The translations under genes and the position numbers were made by a program. Positions 50,425-59,500 of a DNA stretch of 64,000 nt are shown here, piece after piece. Location: NCBI RefSeq assembly GCF_003096415.1, contig NZ_QEKH01000006.1:62001-126000 (forward strand). The letters are read 5' to 3'. Under the pieces are notes generated by a model. The model was not told where the DNA came from, ran no database searches, and was given only the letters and a program-made list of their open reading frames with translations. Each line of letters begins with the position of its first letter. The first letter of the stretch is position 1. Origin of the DNA: Victivallis vadensis (GTDB taxonomy: Bacteria; Verrucomicrobiota; Lentisphaeria; Victivallales; Victivallaceae).

Positions 50425-50452
50425 ATTATACATCAATGCACAAATATTTCAA
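50425..50452 (-). promoter_or_regulatory. Distal promoter and operator 2 for the small-gene operon
   Basis: Minus strand TTGAAA (50447-50452), 16 bp, TATAAT (50425-50430) with TTATACATCAATGCACAA (50426-50443) sitting in the spacer and -10, in the same phase as operator 1. The region between the two promoters has no gene. Confidence 0.7.
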
Positions 50453-50482
50453 ATGAAAAATCAAAAAATTATCCATTTTTAT

Positions 50483-50526
50483 TTGATTTTGTACATTTGA
50501 GCATTATATTGTACATCAAAGAGAAA
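50483..50526 (+). promoter_or_regulatory. Repressor promoter with half-sites 3 and 4
   Basis: TTGATT (50483-50488), 16 bp, TATATT (50505-50510). TTGTACAT occurs at 50489-50496 and 50509-50516 with partial second halves, covering the spacer and start. This indicates autoregulation of the S24 gene at 50558. Confidence 0.6.
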
Positions 50527-50557
50527 AACAGACTGGGCAAACGAAGGAATCCGTATC

Positions 50558-51496
50558 ATGAAAATCGACTCCGAAATCAGGGCGGCGCTGGAGCGCGCGA
50601 TCGAAGCGAACAGCAACCGCTACCAGTTCTCACTGAAAGTCGGCATCCCGCAGCAGACCATCGGCCGGTGGCTCAGCGGCCGGACCACCTCCATCACCGA
50701 CGACGCGTGGAGCCGGGTGCATCCCTACCTGAAACCCTATATGGGCACCGTTGCGGCGCCGCAGGTTCCGCCCGCCGCGCCGCCGACCACGCCGGATACC
50801 ATCCGCAATACCCCGGAGCTGCGCGAGTGCATCAAGGACGCGATGCTCCGCGAAGGCGTCGCCTCCGCCGCCGACCTCAACCGGCTGATCGGCTACGACA
50901 GCGTCCACACGCTCGAACGGCTGCTCTCCGGGAAGCTGAACTGGTTCCCCGACATCCTCTCCGCGGTCGCGGAAGCCCTCGGCATCGACCACGATTCATT
51001 GCCGATCTCTCCGGCGGAACGCATGCAGCTGCTTCCCGCCGGCTATTTCGGCGACGGCGCGATGCTGGTCCGCCCGATTCCGGTGGTCTCATGGGCCAAT
51101 GCGGCGGGGCATCTCGACCTGCTGGCCAATCCCGATACGCGCCTCTTTTCGCGCTGGGACCCTGAAAATACCGAAACCGTCCCGGCGCCCGTCGGCACCC
51201 GGAAAGGGACTCAGGCTTTCCGCGTCACCGGCATCTCCATGGAGCCGACCATCATGGACGACGATATCATCCTGGTGGAACAGCGCATGTCGCTCGATGA
51301 AGTTCCGAACAACAAGATCGTGGTCGCCCGCCTGACCGAAGGCAAGTTCGAAGACTGCGTCGTGTGCAAACGGCTCCGCCGGCAGGGAGGTCATTGCTGG
51401 CTGACCAGCGACAATCCCGCCGGCATGGTGATCCCCGTGGAGCCCTCCGACCTCCAATGGCTCGGCATCGTCGTGCGCAAGCAGAGCGAACTGTGA
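50558..51496 (+). CDS. S24 (LexA/CI-like) repressor with two N-terminal HTH-like segments
   Basis: 312 residues. Two HTH-like segments precede the peptidase domain: QQTIGRWLSGRTTSITDDAW (~30-50), and NRLIGYDSVHTLERLLSG followed by ILSAVAEALGI (~108-145). The S24 domain has the Ser227 nucleophile in VTGISMEPT and Lys253 in NNKIVVARL, with Ala183-Gly184 in SWANAAGH where phage repressors are cleaved. Such proteins self-cleave on RecA activation and release a target operon. SD GAAGGA precedes the ATG. It faces the three small genes across four operator-like sites and is convergent with dsbD (8 bp). Confidence 0.9.
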   Translation: MKIDSEIRAALERAIEANSNRYQFSLKVGIPQQTIGRWLSGRTTSITDDAWSRVHPYLKPYMGTVAAPQVPPAAPPTTPDTIRNTPELRECIKDAMLREGVASAADLNRLIGYDSVHTLERLLSGKLNWFPDILSAVAEALGIDHDSLPISPAERMQLLPAGYFGDGAMLVRPIPVVSWANAAGHLDLLANPDTRLFSRWDPENTETVPAPVGTRKGTQAFRVTGISMEPTIMDDDIILVEQRMSLDEVPNNKIVVARLTEGKFEDCVVCKRLRRQGGHCWLTSDNPAGMVIPVEPSDLQWLGIVVRKQSEL

Positions 51497-51504
51497 TCCC
51501 CGAT

Positions 51505-53013
51505 TTATTGCGGAGAAAGGATCACGAAAGCGGGCAAGCCGGGGATGTCCCACTTTTTCATGATGCCGTCGATTCCGGAGGCGCCCGGATCTTCCGCCTG
51601 GAATTTCACGACCACGAACTTCTCCATTTCCCGTTTGATTTCGGGATCGCTGAGTACATTCTTTTCCATGCTCTTGCAGTTTTTGCACCAACTGGCCCAG
51701 AGGTCCACCAGCACCGGCTTGTTCTGTTCGCGGGCGGTGGCCAGGCCGGCTTTGAGCCGGGCGATTTCCGCTTCCGGCGAATACTCGCCCGGGAGCAGCG
51801 TATAACCGGTATAGCCGTAATAGAGCGCCGCCAGCAGGATAATTCCGCCGAACACGTACTTGACCGTGACCATGAACTGTCCCGGTTTCGGCAGGACGCC
51901 GAGTCCGGCTCCGGCCAGCGGCCACGGCAGCGCCATGCCGACGCCCAGCAAAAAGGGCAATCCCAGCGCCAGCACATTGCCGCCCTGAAACCGTTCCGCC
52001 GCCAATACCAATACCGCGATCACCACCGGGGCGACGCAGGCTCCGGCCAGCAATGCGGCCACCGCCCCCATCACCAGCGCGACCACGGTTTTGCCGCCTT
52101 TGATCCGGGAAGGCTTCACATTGACTTTACCGGATAAATCCAGATTGAACAAACCGAACATCGCCAGCGCCAGCACGACGAAGACCGCCGCGATCGCGAA
52201 ATTGAACCAGCTCGAGGCGTTCAATTCCCCGAAACGCGCTCCGGTCAGGATCACCGCCACGCCGAGTATTCCGTAGGCGGCCGCCATTCCGATGCCGTAC
52301 GCGAGGCCGCGCCGGAAGCCGGTCATTTTGTCCGCTCCGTCTGCGCCGATGATCGCCAGGTTCACCGGAATCATCGGCAGCACGCAGGGCGTCAGGTTCA
52401 ATCCCAGACCGCCGAGCACGGTCAGCAATACGATCCAGAGCCAGCCGGCATCGGCGCCGAATCCGGAGTTTTCCGCTTCGCCGACGTCCGTCCCGGTCAG
52501 GAACGCCTTGAACTGCGGAACATTCTGCAAACCGATCACCTTGCGGTCCAGTTTGAACTCCTCTTTTCCCACTTCGGCCGCCGCCGCTTTTTCCTCAAGC
52601 TCAGCCAGAGGTGACGCAGCCGGAGTCAAATCCAGCTTCTTCGGCAGGAAACACATGGCAGGGCTTTCCGCCGTTTTTTCACGGCATCCCTGATAATTCA
52701 CCGTTGCCTTGAACGGCGGCATACCGGTGAACTTCCAGACATGGGTTCCGGCCGGATAGATCCCGACATCTCCCAGAAATTCATCGTGATGGGGCACCGC
52801 TTCCGGGCTTGACGTCATCGCGGCGGCACTGCCGTCGGCTCCGGTTACGACGAGAATCAGCGAATTCGCATAAAAATAATTCCCCGGCGCGACCCGTGCA
52901 GTCACTGTCAGGCTGTTACCGGCGCTTTTCGCCTCCCACTCGAAAGGCGGAGCGCAAAAAGCGGCAACCGTCATCAGGAAAAAAGCGATGACGGCAATCA
53001 TTTTGTTCGGCAT
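51505..53013 (-). CDS. dsbD: Thiol:disulfide interchange protein DsbD
   Basis: 502 residues: signal peptide, N-terminal DsbD-alpha-like domain (~20-150), about eight membrane segments with LNLTPCVLPM and GACVAPV cysteines that carry electrons across the membrane, and a C-terminal thioredoxin domain with WCKNC (~439-445). It feeds electrons to periplasmic reductants. AAAGGAGGA precedes the ATG. It follows the secreted thioredoxin gene by 21 bp, so the two form a functional unit. The C-terminal end is short (ends ILSPQ). Confidence 0.94.
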   Translation of the reverse strand: MPNKMIAVIAFFLMTVAAFCAPPFEWEAKSAGNSLTVTARVAPGNYFYANSLILVVTGADGSAAAMTSSPEAVPHHDEFLGDVGIYPAGTHVWKFTGMPPFKATVNYQGCREKTAESPAMCFLPKKLDLTPAASPLAELEEKAAAAEVGKEEFKLDRKVIGLQNVPQFKAFLTGTDVGEAENSGFGADAGWLWIVLLTVLGGLGLNLTPCVLPMIPVNLAIIGADGADKMTGFRRGLAYGIGMAAAYGILGVAVILTGARFGELNASSWFNFAIAAVFVVLALAMFGLFNLDLSGKVNVKPSRIKGGKTVVALVMGAVAALLAGACVAPVVIAVLVLAAERFQGGNVLALGLPFLLGVGMALPWPLAGAGLGVLPKPGQFMVTVKYVFGGIILLAALYYGYTGYTLLPGEYSPEAEIARLKAGLATAREQNKPVLVDLWASWCKNCKSMEKNVLSDPEIKREMEKFVVVKFQAEDPGASGIDGIMKKWDIPGLPAFVILSPQ

Positions 53014-53034
53014 GGCGTCCTCCTTTCGGCGGTG

Positions 53035-53532
53035 TTATTCCAAAGCGGCAAGAATCCGGCTCAGATTGTTCGGCCAGTAACCGCCCGGCATGTAGCCGTC
53101 GATCAGGCCGACCGTCCTGCCGTCGGCATTCAGGATCAGCGTAGTCGGAAACCCTTCCACCTTATAATGTTCTTTCAGTTTTTCATTCTGTTCCAACAAC
53201 TCTTTCGGCCAGCTCGACTTTTTGTCTGGAAAGTTCAGAAAAAGCAGCACGGCTTTGCCGTCCACGCTCTTTTTCCACTCGGGTTTGCTCAATACTTCCG
53301 CCTCCAACTGCAGGCAGGCCGGACACCAGTCCGCGCCGGTAAAAAGCGCCACGACCGGCAGTTTTTCGGCTTTCGCCCGGGCGAGCGCCTGCCGATAGTC
53401 GGTGAACCAGTTCTTATCCGGCACGCCCGGCAGCAAAACAGGTTCCGCCTTTGAAGTTTCCGCCGCATATCCGGCGGCGCTCCCGGCAATCATTGCGACT
53501 GCCGCCAACAGGCTCATCCACATTTTTTTCAT
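53035..53532 (-). CDS. Periplasmic thioredoxin-like protein
   Basis: 165 residues from ATG 53532 (AGGAGGAG upstream). Signal peptide, then a thioredoxin fold with WCPAC (Cys70, Cys73), and the cis-Pro as GFPTTLIL. Probably receives electrons from DsbD and reduces envelope substrates. A few residues upstream of the start in the open frame lack an RBS. Co-transcribed with dsbD. Confidence 0.92.
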   Translation of the reverse strand: MKKMWMSLLAAVAMIAGSAAGYAAETSKAEPVLLPGVPDKNWFTDYRQALARAKAEKLPVVALFTGADWCPACLQLEAEVLSKPEWKKSVDGKAVLLFLNFPDKKSSWPKELLEQNEKLKEHYKVEGFPTTLILNADGRTVGLIDGYMPGGYWPNNLSRILAALE

Positions 53533-53622
53533 AATCTCTCCTCCTGATGAAATAACCACGGCTCTTCATATTCCGTATAGAAATTACCATACCCTTCTTC
53601 CCGGAAAAATCAAGAGCCTGAT

Positions 53623-53650
53623 TTGCTATTTCCGACCGAACCGGTATATT
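53623..53650 (+). promoter_or_regulatory. Putative promoter for pepD
   Basis: TTGCTA (53623-53628), 16 bp, TATATT (53645-53650), 41 bp before the pepD start. Confidence 0.55.
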
Positions 53651-53691
53651 TGTAGTAAGAAACAGTTAATACAGGAAAGCAAACACATAAG

Positions 53692-55155
53692 ATGAATTCC
53701 CAACTTGCCAAATTGGAACCGGCCCCCGTCTGGCGGCTTTTCGACGCGATCTGCGCGATTCCGCATCCGTCCGGGCATGAAACCAGACTTGCCGCGGCGC
53801 TGGCGGCGCTGGCGGAAAAAAACGGACTTGCCGTCCGGATCGACGTGACCGGCAATCTCCGGATCGACCGGCCCGCTTCTCCCGGCTTTGAAGATTCCCC
53901 GATGATCCTGCTTCAGGGACATCTCGATATGGTGCCCCAGGCGCTCGCGACCGTCGATTTCGACTTCACCCGTGAACCGATTCCGCTGACTGTGGAAGAC
54001 GGCTGGGTCAGATCCGCAGCCGGAACCACACTCGGCAGCGACGACGGCATCGGCGTGGCCGCCGCGATGGCGCTGCTGCTGGATCCCGAATTGAAATGCG
54101 GTCCGCTGGCCGGCGTATTCACGGTCTCAGAGGAAGTCGGGCTCAACGGAGCGCTCGCCCTTTCCGCGGAGTTCCTGAAGGGAGACTTCCTGCTGAACCT
54201 CGATTCGGAGGAGGAGGGACAGCTCTACATCGGCTGTGCGGGCGGCGCCCGGCTGGAAATCGACGTCGAGCTGCCGCAGGCGGCGGTTCCGCCGGGCTAT
54301 ACCGGGCTGTGCTGCGAGATCAAGAACCTCGCGGGCGGGCACTCCGGCGTGGACATCCATCTGCGGCGCGGCAATGCGGTCGCCTTTCTGGCGCGGCTGC
54401 TGGAAAAGATGCCGGAATTTGAAGTCGCCGCGCTCTCCGGCGGCACGCTTGACAATGTGATTCCGCGCGAAGCGGTCGCATTCGGCGCGGTCGATCCGGC
54501 CCGGCTGGCCACGCTGCGATTGCGCGCCGCCAACCTGGCGCTCGAATTCGCCCGTGAATTCGACGCCCCGCCGGATTTCGCGGTGGAATTGCGGCCCGCC
54601 GTCCTGCCCGAACGGGTCTGGGAGCGGAGCTTCCGCGAAAAGCTGGTCGCACTGCTGGCAACCTGTCCGAACGGCGTGCGCTCGATGGATCGCGCCCTCG
54701 ACGTGGTCCGCACCAGCACCAACCTCGCGGCGGTGAAAACCGACGGGGCGCAGTTGAAGATCCGTACCAGCCAGCGCAGTCTGGTCGATGCGGAACGTCA
54801 GAAGCTGACCGACGAAATCGCCGCCCACTTCGCCCCGGCCGGCGGCAGGCCGACGGTGGACAACTCCTATCCCGGCTGGGAGCCGGACCCGGAGTCGGAG
54901 CTGCTGCGCACCGCGGAATCACTCTACCGGGAACTTTTCGGCACTCCGCCTCAGGTCAAGGTGATTCACGCCGGGCTGGAGTGCGGCATTCTGGCGGGGA
55001 TCAATCCGGCTCTCCAGATGATTTCGTTCGGCCCGACCCTGATCCATCCGCACAGCCCCTCGGAAAAGCTCAATATCGCCTCGGTCGGCCGTTTTTACGA
55101 ATTTCTGAGAAAACTGGTGTCGCAGTTGCAGATTCCGCCGGAACCGGATAAATAA
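53692..55155 (+). CDS. pepD: Aminoacyl-histidine dipeptidase (M20 family)
   Basis: 487 residues, typical length. It cleaves Xaa-His and other dipeptides using two zinc ions. GHLDMVP (His77, Asp79), GSDDGIGVA with the bridging Asp, and SEEVGLNGA with the catalytic Glu pair are all present. The N-terminal IPHPSGHE is a PepD signature, and HAGLECGIL with a C-terminal GPTLIHPHSPSEK completes the site. Monocistronic with its own promoter. The SD (AGGAAA) is distant, so translation may be modest. Confidence 0.95.
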   Translation: MNSQLAKLEPAPVWRLFDAICAIPHPSGHETRLAAALAALAEKNGLAVRIDVTGNLRIDRPASPGFEDSPMILLQGHLDMVPQALATVDFDFTREPIPLTVEDGWVRSAAGTTLGSDDGIGVAAAMALLLDPELKCGPLAGVFTVSEEVGLNGALALSAEFLKGDFLLNLDSEEEGQLYIGCAGGARLEIDVELPQAAVPPGYTGLCCEIKNLAGGHSGVDIHLRRGNAVAFLARLLEKMPEFEVAALSGGTLDNVIPREAVAFGAVDPARLATLRLRAANLALEFAREFDAPPDFAVELRPAVLPERVWERSFREKLVALLATCPNGVRSMDRALDVVRTSTNLAAVKTDGAQLKIRTSQRSLVDAERQKLTDEIAAHFAPAGGRPTVDNSYPGWEPDPESELLRTAESLYRELFGTPPQVKVIHAGLECGILAGINPALQMISFGPTLIHPHSPSEKLNIASVGRFYEFLRKLVSQLQIPPEPDK

Positions 55156-55178
55156 TACGGTGATTTTCCGCAGGCGAT

Positions 55179-55207
55179 TTGAAAAAATACGGATCGCGGT
55201 GTATATA
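55179..55207 (+). promoter_or_regulatory. Putative promoter for the foldase gene
   Basis: TTGAAA (55179-55184), 17 bp, TATATA (55202-55207), about 100 bp before the start codon. Confidence 0.6.
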
Positions 55208-55309
55208 TAGTGAAATCAACAGGTTTCCGGAATTCCGGGAGCCGTAAACAGCAACGCAAGAGGATGGGCGGCCCGGCGGGGTCGCCCGTTATAAAAAGGA
55301 GAAAAGAAG

Positions 55310-56395
55310 ATGAGAAATGCAAAAACTGTGATGTCCCTGCTGGCGGCCGGCACCGTGATGTGCTCGTTCGCGGCGGAGGAAGCCAAACCGGCCGCGAAGC
55401 CGGCGGAAGCCCCCAAACCGGCCGCGAAGCCGGCGGAGCCGGAAATCTGGGCCAAGCTCCCGGATGTGGTCGCCCAGATCGGCGACAAGAAGATCACCAA
55501 GCAGGAGGTCCTGAAGCCCCTGCTCGCCCAGATGCCGGATGGCAAGGTTCCGTCGATGATGGCCGACCAGCTCGACAACGCTGCCCCCGGCGTCATCAAG
55601 TGGTTCGTTGACCAGCAGATTCTGGAAGCCGCGGCGGCAAAAGCCGGATTCAAGCCCTCGAAGGAACATGCGCAAAAAGCGGTGAAGGCTCAGTGGGAGA
55701 AAGTCGGCAAGGAGGATCGCGAACGATTTGCTCAGATGCTCCAGATCCAGAATAAAACGGTTGAACAGTATCAGGAGGAGATGGTTTCCAATCCGGAGAT
55801 CCAAAAGCAGATTGCGCTGGATGAATTTCTCAAGACCAAGATCGCCGAACCGACGGTCACCGAGGCTGAAATGCGCAAATATTACGACGAGAACAAGCAA
55901 AAAGAGTTCTCCACTCCGGCGGATCGGCCCGGAACTTTCCGTGCGTCCCATATCCTGATCATGGTCGACGACAAGGCCGACGACGCCGCCAAGAAAGCCG
56001 CGCTCGACCAGATCAACGCGATTTCCGCGGAGCTGAAAAAGGATCCGGCCAGGTTCGAAGCGCTGGCCCGCGAGAAGAGCGGTTGTCCGAGCAAGGCAAA
56101 GGGCGGTTCCCTCGACTCGTTCAGCGACAAGGAGATGGTCCCCGAGTTCCAGAAGGCGCTGGAAGGGCTGAAAGAGGGCGAGATTTCCGCTCCGGTCAAG
56201 ACCCAGTTCGGTTATCACATCATCCGCCGCGACAAACTTCAGAGTGAAAAGGTCGAATCTTTCGACAACGTCAAGGAAACCGTCGGCAATATTCTGAAGC
56301 GGCAGAAGCAGATGCAGGCTTTCACGGACTACATGGCGCAGCTCGAAAAGGACAGCGGCGTCAAGTTCTTCGTGGCGATGCCGGAACTCAAGTAG
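55310..56395 (+). CDS. Peptidyl-prolyl cis-trans isomerase, parvulin/SurA type, periplasmic
   Basis: 361 residues with a signal peptide. A low-complexity KPAAKPAEA linker (~25-45) is followed by a helical SurA/PrsA-like chaperone region (DKKITKQEVLKPLLAQM) and a parvulin domain near 205-310 (FRASHILIM, GGSLDSFS, VKTQFGYHIIR). It assists folding of exported proteins, which matters in an organism that secretes many hydrolases. A strong terminator at 56415-56450 closes the unit. SD AAAAGGAG is present before the ATG. Confidence 0.93.
   Translation: MRNAKTVMSLLAAGTVMCSFAAEEAKPAAKPAEAPKPAAKPAEPEIWAKLPDVVAQIGDKKITKQEVLKPLLAQMPDGKVPSMMADQLDNAAPGVIKWFVDQQILEAAAAKAGFKPSKEHAQKAVKAQWEKVGKEDRERFAQMLQIQNKTVEQYQEEMVSNPEIQKQIALDEFLKTKIAEPTVTEAEMRKYYDENKQKEFSTPADRPGTFRASHILIMVDDKADDAAKKAALDQINAISAELKKDPARFEALAREKSGCPSKAKGGSLDSFSDKEMVPEFQKALEGLKEGEISAPVKTQFGYHIIRRDKLQSEKVESFDNVKETVGNILKRQKQMQAFTDYMAQLEKDSGVKFFVAMPELK
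55383..55437 (+). repeat. Tandem 30 bp duplication in the linker of the foldase gene
   Basis: A 25 bp segment starting CCAAACCGGCCGCGAAGC occurs at 55383 and again at 55413, 30 bp apart, encoding the duplicated KPAAKPAE peptide. It is a slippage-prone coding repeat. Confidence 0.85.
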
Positions 56396-56414
56396 TTTAC
56401 GCACGAATCCCCAG

Positions 56415-56450
56415 CGGCCGCCGGACGATCGATCCGGCGGCCGTTTTTTT
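56415..56450 (+). terminator. Strong intrinsic terminator after the foldase gene
   Basis: CGGCCGCCGGA (56415-56425) and TCCGGCGGCCG (56433-56443) form a perfect 11 bp stem with a 7 nt loop followed by seven T. Confidence 0.95.
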
Positions 56451-56471
56451 GAATATTTTTACCGGAATTCT

Positions 56472-56517
56472 TTGAGTTTTCCGAAAAACGGTGTAGATTA
56501 GATGCAACCGATTGCAT
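56472..56517 (+). promoter_or_regulatory. Alpha-mannosidase promoter with LacI-family operator
   Basis: TTGAGT (56472-56477), 16 bp, TAGATT (56494-56499) is followed at once by the palindrome ATGCAACCGATTGCAT (56502-56517). It matches the TGNAANCGNTTNCA pattern of LacI/CcpA-type regulators and covers the likely transcription start. Confidence 0.72.
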
Positions 56518-56554
56518 TTTAATTGTCAACCAACATATCTGATACGGGGGTTTT

Positions 56555-59500
56555 ATGCGCCAGGAAGAGATGAAGCTGTACCTTGACCGCTGCCGGAGAT
56601 TCTGGAGACGGTGTGAACCGGATCTGTTTATCGAGTCGATTCCGGTCCGGGCCGAATTCGCGCGCACCGCGGAGCCGGTGCCGTTCGACGAGCGGCTGAA
56701 ACTCGAATACAAGCCGATCGAAATCGGTGAAGATTGGGGCGAAGCGTGGGACAGCGCCTGGTTCCATCTGCAGGCCGACCTGCCCGAAGCCTGGGCGGGG
56801 CGCGAAATCGCGATGCAGCTGAACCTTTCCGGCGAAAGCCTGATCTTCAACAACGACGGCACCCCGATGTTCGCGCTGACCGGCAACAGCGTGATCAACG
56901 CGAACTACACCAAGGATATCTGCCAGTTCCCGAAGAGCTTCCAGCTCGGCGGCAGGCTCGACCTCTACGTCGAGGCCGCCGCGAACTCGCTGTTCGGCGT
57001 CTTCATGGACGAGGAGCCGCACCGCCTGATCGAAAAGCCGGAGGGCTACTTCCCCGGCAAGGTCAAGGCGATGAAGATCGGCCTGTTCAACCGCGAGCTG
57101 TGGCAGATGCGCCTCGACTTCGAGATGCTGCTGCTCTACTTCGACACCCTTCCCGAAAACGACTACCGCCGCCGCAAGCTGCTGCACGCGATGAACGAGG
57201 CGATCAACCTCTACGCCGACAATCCGGCCAACGCCGCGAAGGCGCGCGGTCCGCTGCAGGAGATGCTCCGGCTGCCCGCGCTCGCCTCCGCGCTGACTGT
57301 GACCGCGGTCGGCCATGCGCATATCGACACCGGCTGGCTGTGGCCGGTCCGCGAAACCATCCGCAAGTGCGCCCGCACTTTCTCGAACCAGCTCGATATG
57401 ATCGAAAAGTATCCGGGCTACGTGTTCGGCGCGTCGCAGGCGCAGCACTATGCGTTTGTGAAGGAGCATTATCCCTCCCTCTATGAGAAGATCAAAGCGC
57501 GCGTCGCCGACGGCAGCTGGGAGATTCAGGGCGGCATGTGGGTCGAAGCGGACTGCAACCTGACCAGCGGCGAATCGCTGGTCCGCCAGTTCCTGCACGG
57601 CAAGAACTTCTTCATGGACGAATTCGGTTTCGACGTGAAGAACCTGTGGCTGCCGGACGTGTTCGGCTACTCCGCCGCACTGCCGCAGATCATCCGCAAA
57701 TCGGGCTGCAACTACTTCCTGACCCAGAAGATCTCGTGGAACCAGTTCAACGAGTTCCCGCACAACACCTTCATCTGGGAGGGGATCGACGGCACCGAGG
57801 TGCTGACCCACTTCCCGCCGGAGAACACCTACAACGCTTTCGTCTCCCCGACCGAACTCGTCCCGGCCCAGAACCGCTTCAAGGAGGCCGACGTGCTCGA
57901 CGAATTCCTGAGCCTTTTCGGCATCGGCGACGGCGGCGGCGGCCCGAAAGAGGAGTTCATCGAACACGCGCTGCGCCTCGGCAACATGGAAGGCATGCCG
58001 AAGGTCAGGCTCGGCCGCGCCGACGCATTCTTCGAGCGGCTCGCCAAGCACAGCGACAAGCTCTACCACTGGGTCGGCGAACTTTACCTTGAAATGCACC
58101 GCGGCACCCTGACCACGCAGGCCCGCACCAAACGCAACAACCGCAAGCTCGAACAGCTGCTGGCGGCCACCGAATTCATCTGCTCACTGGCCCCGCGGGA
58201 ATCCTATCCGGCCGAAGCTCTGGACAAGGCGTGGAAGAAGCTGCTGATCAACCAGTTCCACGACATCATCCCCGGTTCCTCGATCACCAAGGTCTACGAA
58301 GTGACCGAAAAGGAGCACGCTGAACTCTTCAAGGTCTGCGAAAAGCTGATCGCCGACGCGCTCGAGACCATCGGCTCCGCCGACGAAAACGCGGTCAGTT
58401 TGATCAACACCCTCCCCTACGCCTACAACGCCCCGGTCGAACTGCCCGCGTCGTGGGCCGGATGCGCCGTCACCGACGGCTGCGGCAACGAATTCAAGGT
58501 GCAGGTCGAGGACGGCAAGGTCTATGCGCAGGGCGAAATCCCGGCCGACTCGGTCGTCGTGCTCCGTCGCGGCGCGCCGCAGGAGCAGCCCGTGCTTGAA
58601 ACCCGCCGCGAGACCGTGCTCGAAAACGAGCTGGTCCGCTACGAATTCAACGCCGCCGGCGAGCTGGTCCGCGGCTTCGACAAGGAGGCCGGCCGCGAAA
58701 TCCTGCGCGACGGCGAGAAGGGCAATGTATTCTCACTCTATGTCGACCGCCCGAATACCTTCGAGGCGTGGGACGTGGATATCTTCTACGATCAGGAAGA
58801 GCGCACCGGCGCCGAGATCAAATCGATCTCCGATGTGGTCTCCGGCCCGGTCCGGTCCAGCGTGAAGCTGGTCTTCGCGATCGGCAACTCTGAAATCCGT
58901 CAGGAGGTGTCGCTGCGCGCCGGTTCCAAGCGGCTCGATTTCGCAACCGAAGTCGAATGGCATGAGGTGCGCCGGATGCTCCGCGTGCTCTTCCCGGTCG
59001 ACGTAATGACCTCCGAAGCTGCGTTCGATATCCAGTACGGCTACGTGAAGCGCCCGACCCACGGCAACACCAGCTGGGATTCGGCCAAGTTCGAGGTCGT
59101 CGGCCACCGTTACGTGGACTTCTCCGAACGCGGCTACGGTGTCGCGATCCTGAATGACTGCAAATACGGCCACCGCACCAATCAGGGCAACCTCGACCTC
59201 TGCCTGCTGCGCTCGCCCAAGTATCCCGACTGGAATGCCGACCAGGGCCGTCAGGTCTTCACCTACGCGCTGCTGCCGCACACCGGCGAACTCGCGGTCT
59301 CCAATGTGATGCACGAGGCCGCCGTCCTGAACCGCGCTCCGATCGCGGCTCCGGGCGTGGCGGTCCAGGTCCAGGCTCCGTTCCAGGTCCTCTCCGGCAC
59401 CTCGACGCTCGAAGTGCTCAAAAAGGCCGAAAAGAGCGATGATCTGGTGATCCGTTTCGTCGAAACCCGCGGCGGCGCCGATCGCATCGTGTTGAAGACC

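Noticed and set aside
50380-51165. Overlapping frame of 261 codons over the S24 gene
   Set aside because: Arginine/alanine-rich out-of-frame translation with no start signal; the S24 frame has catalytic residues.
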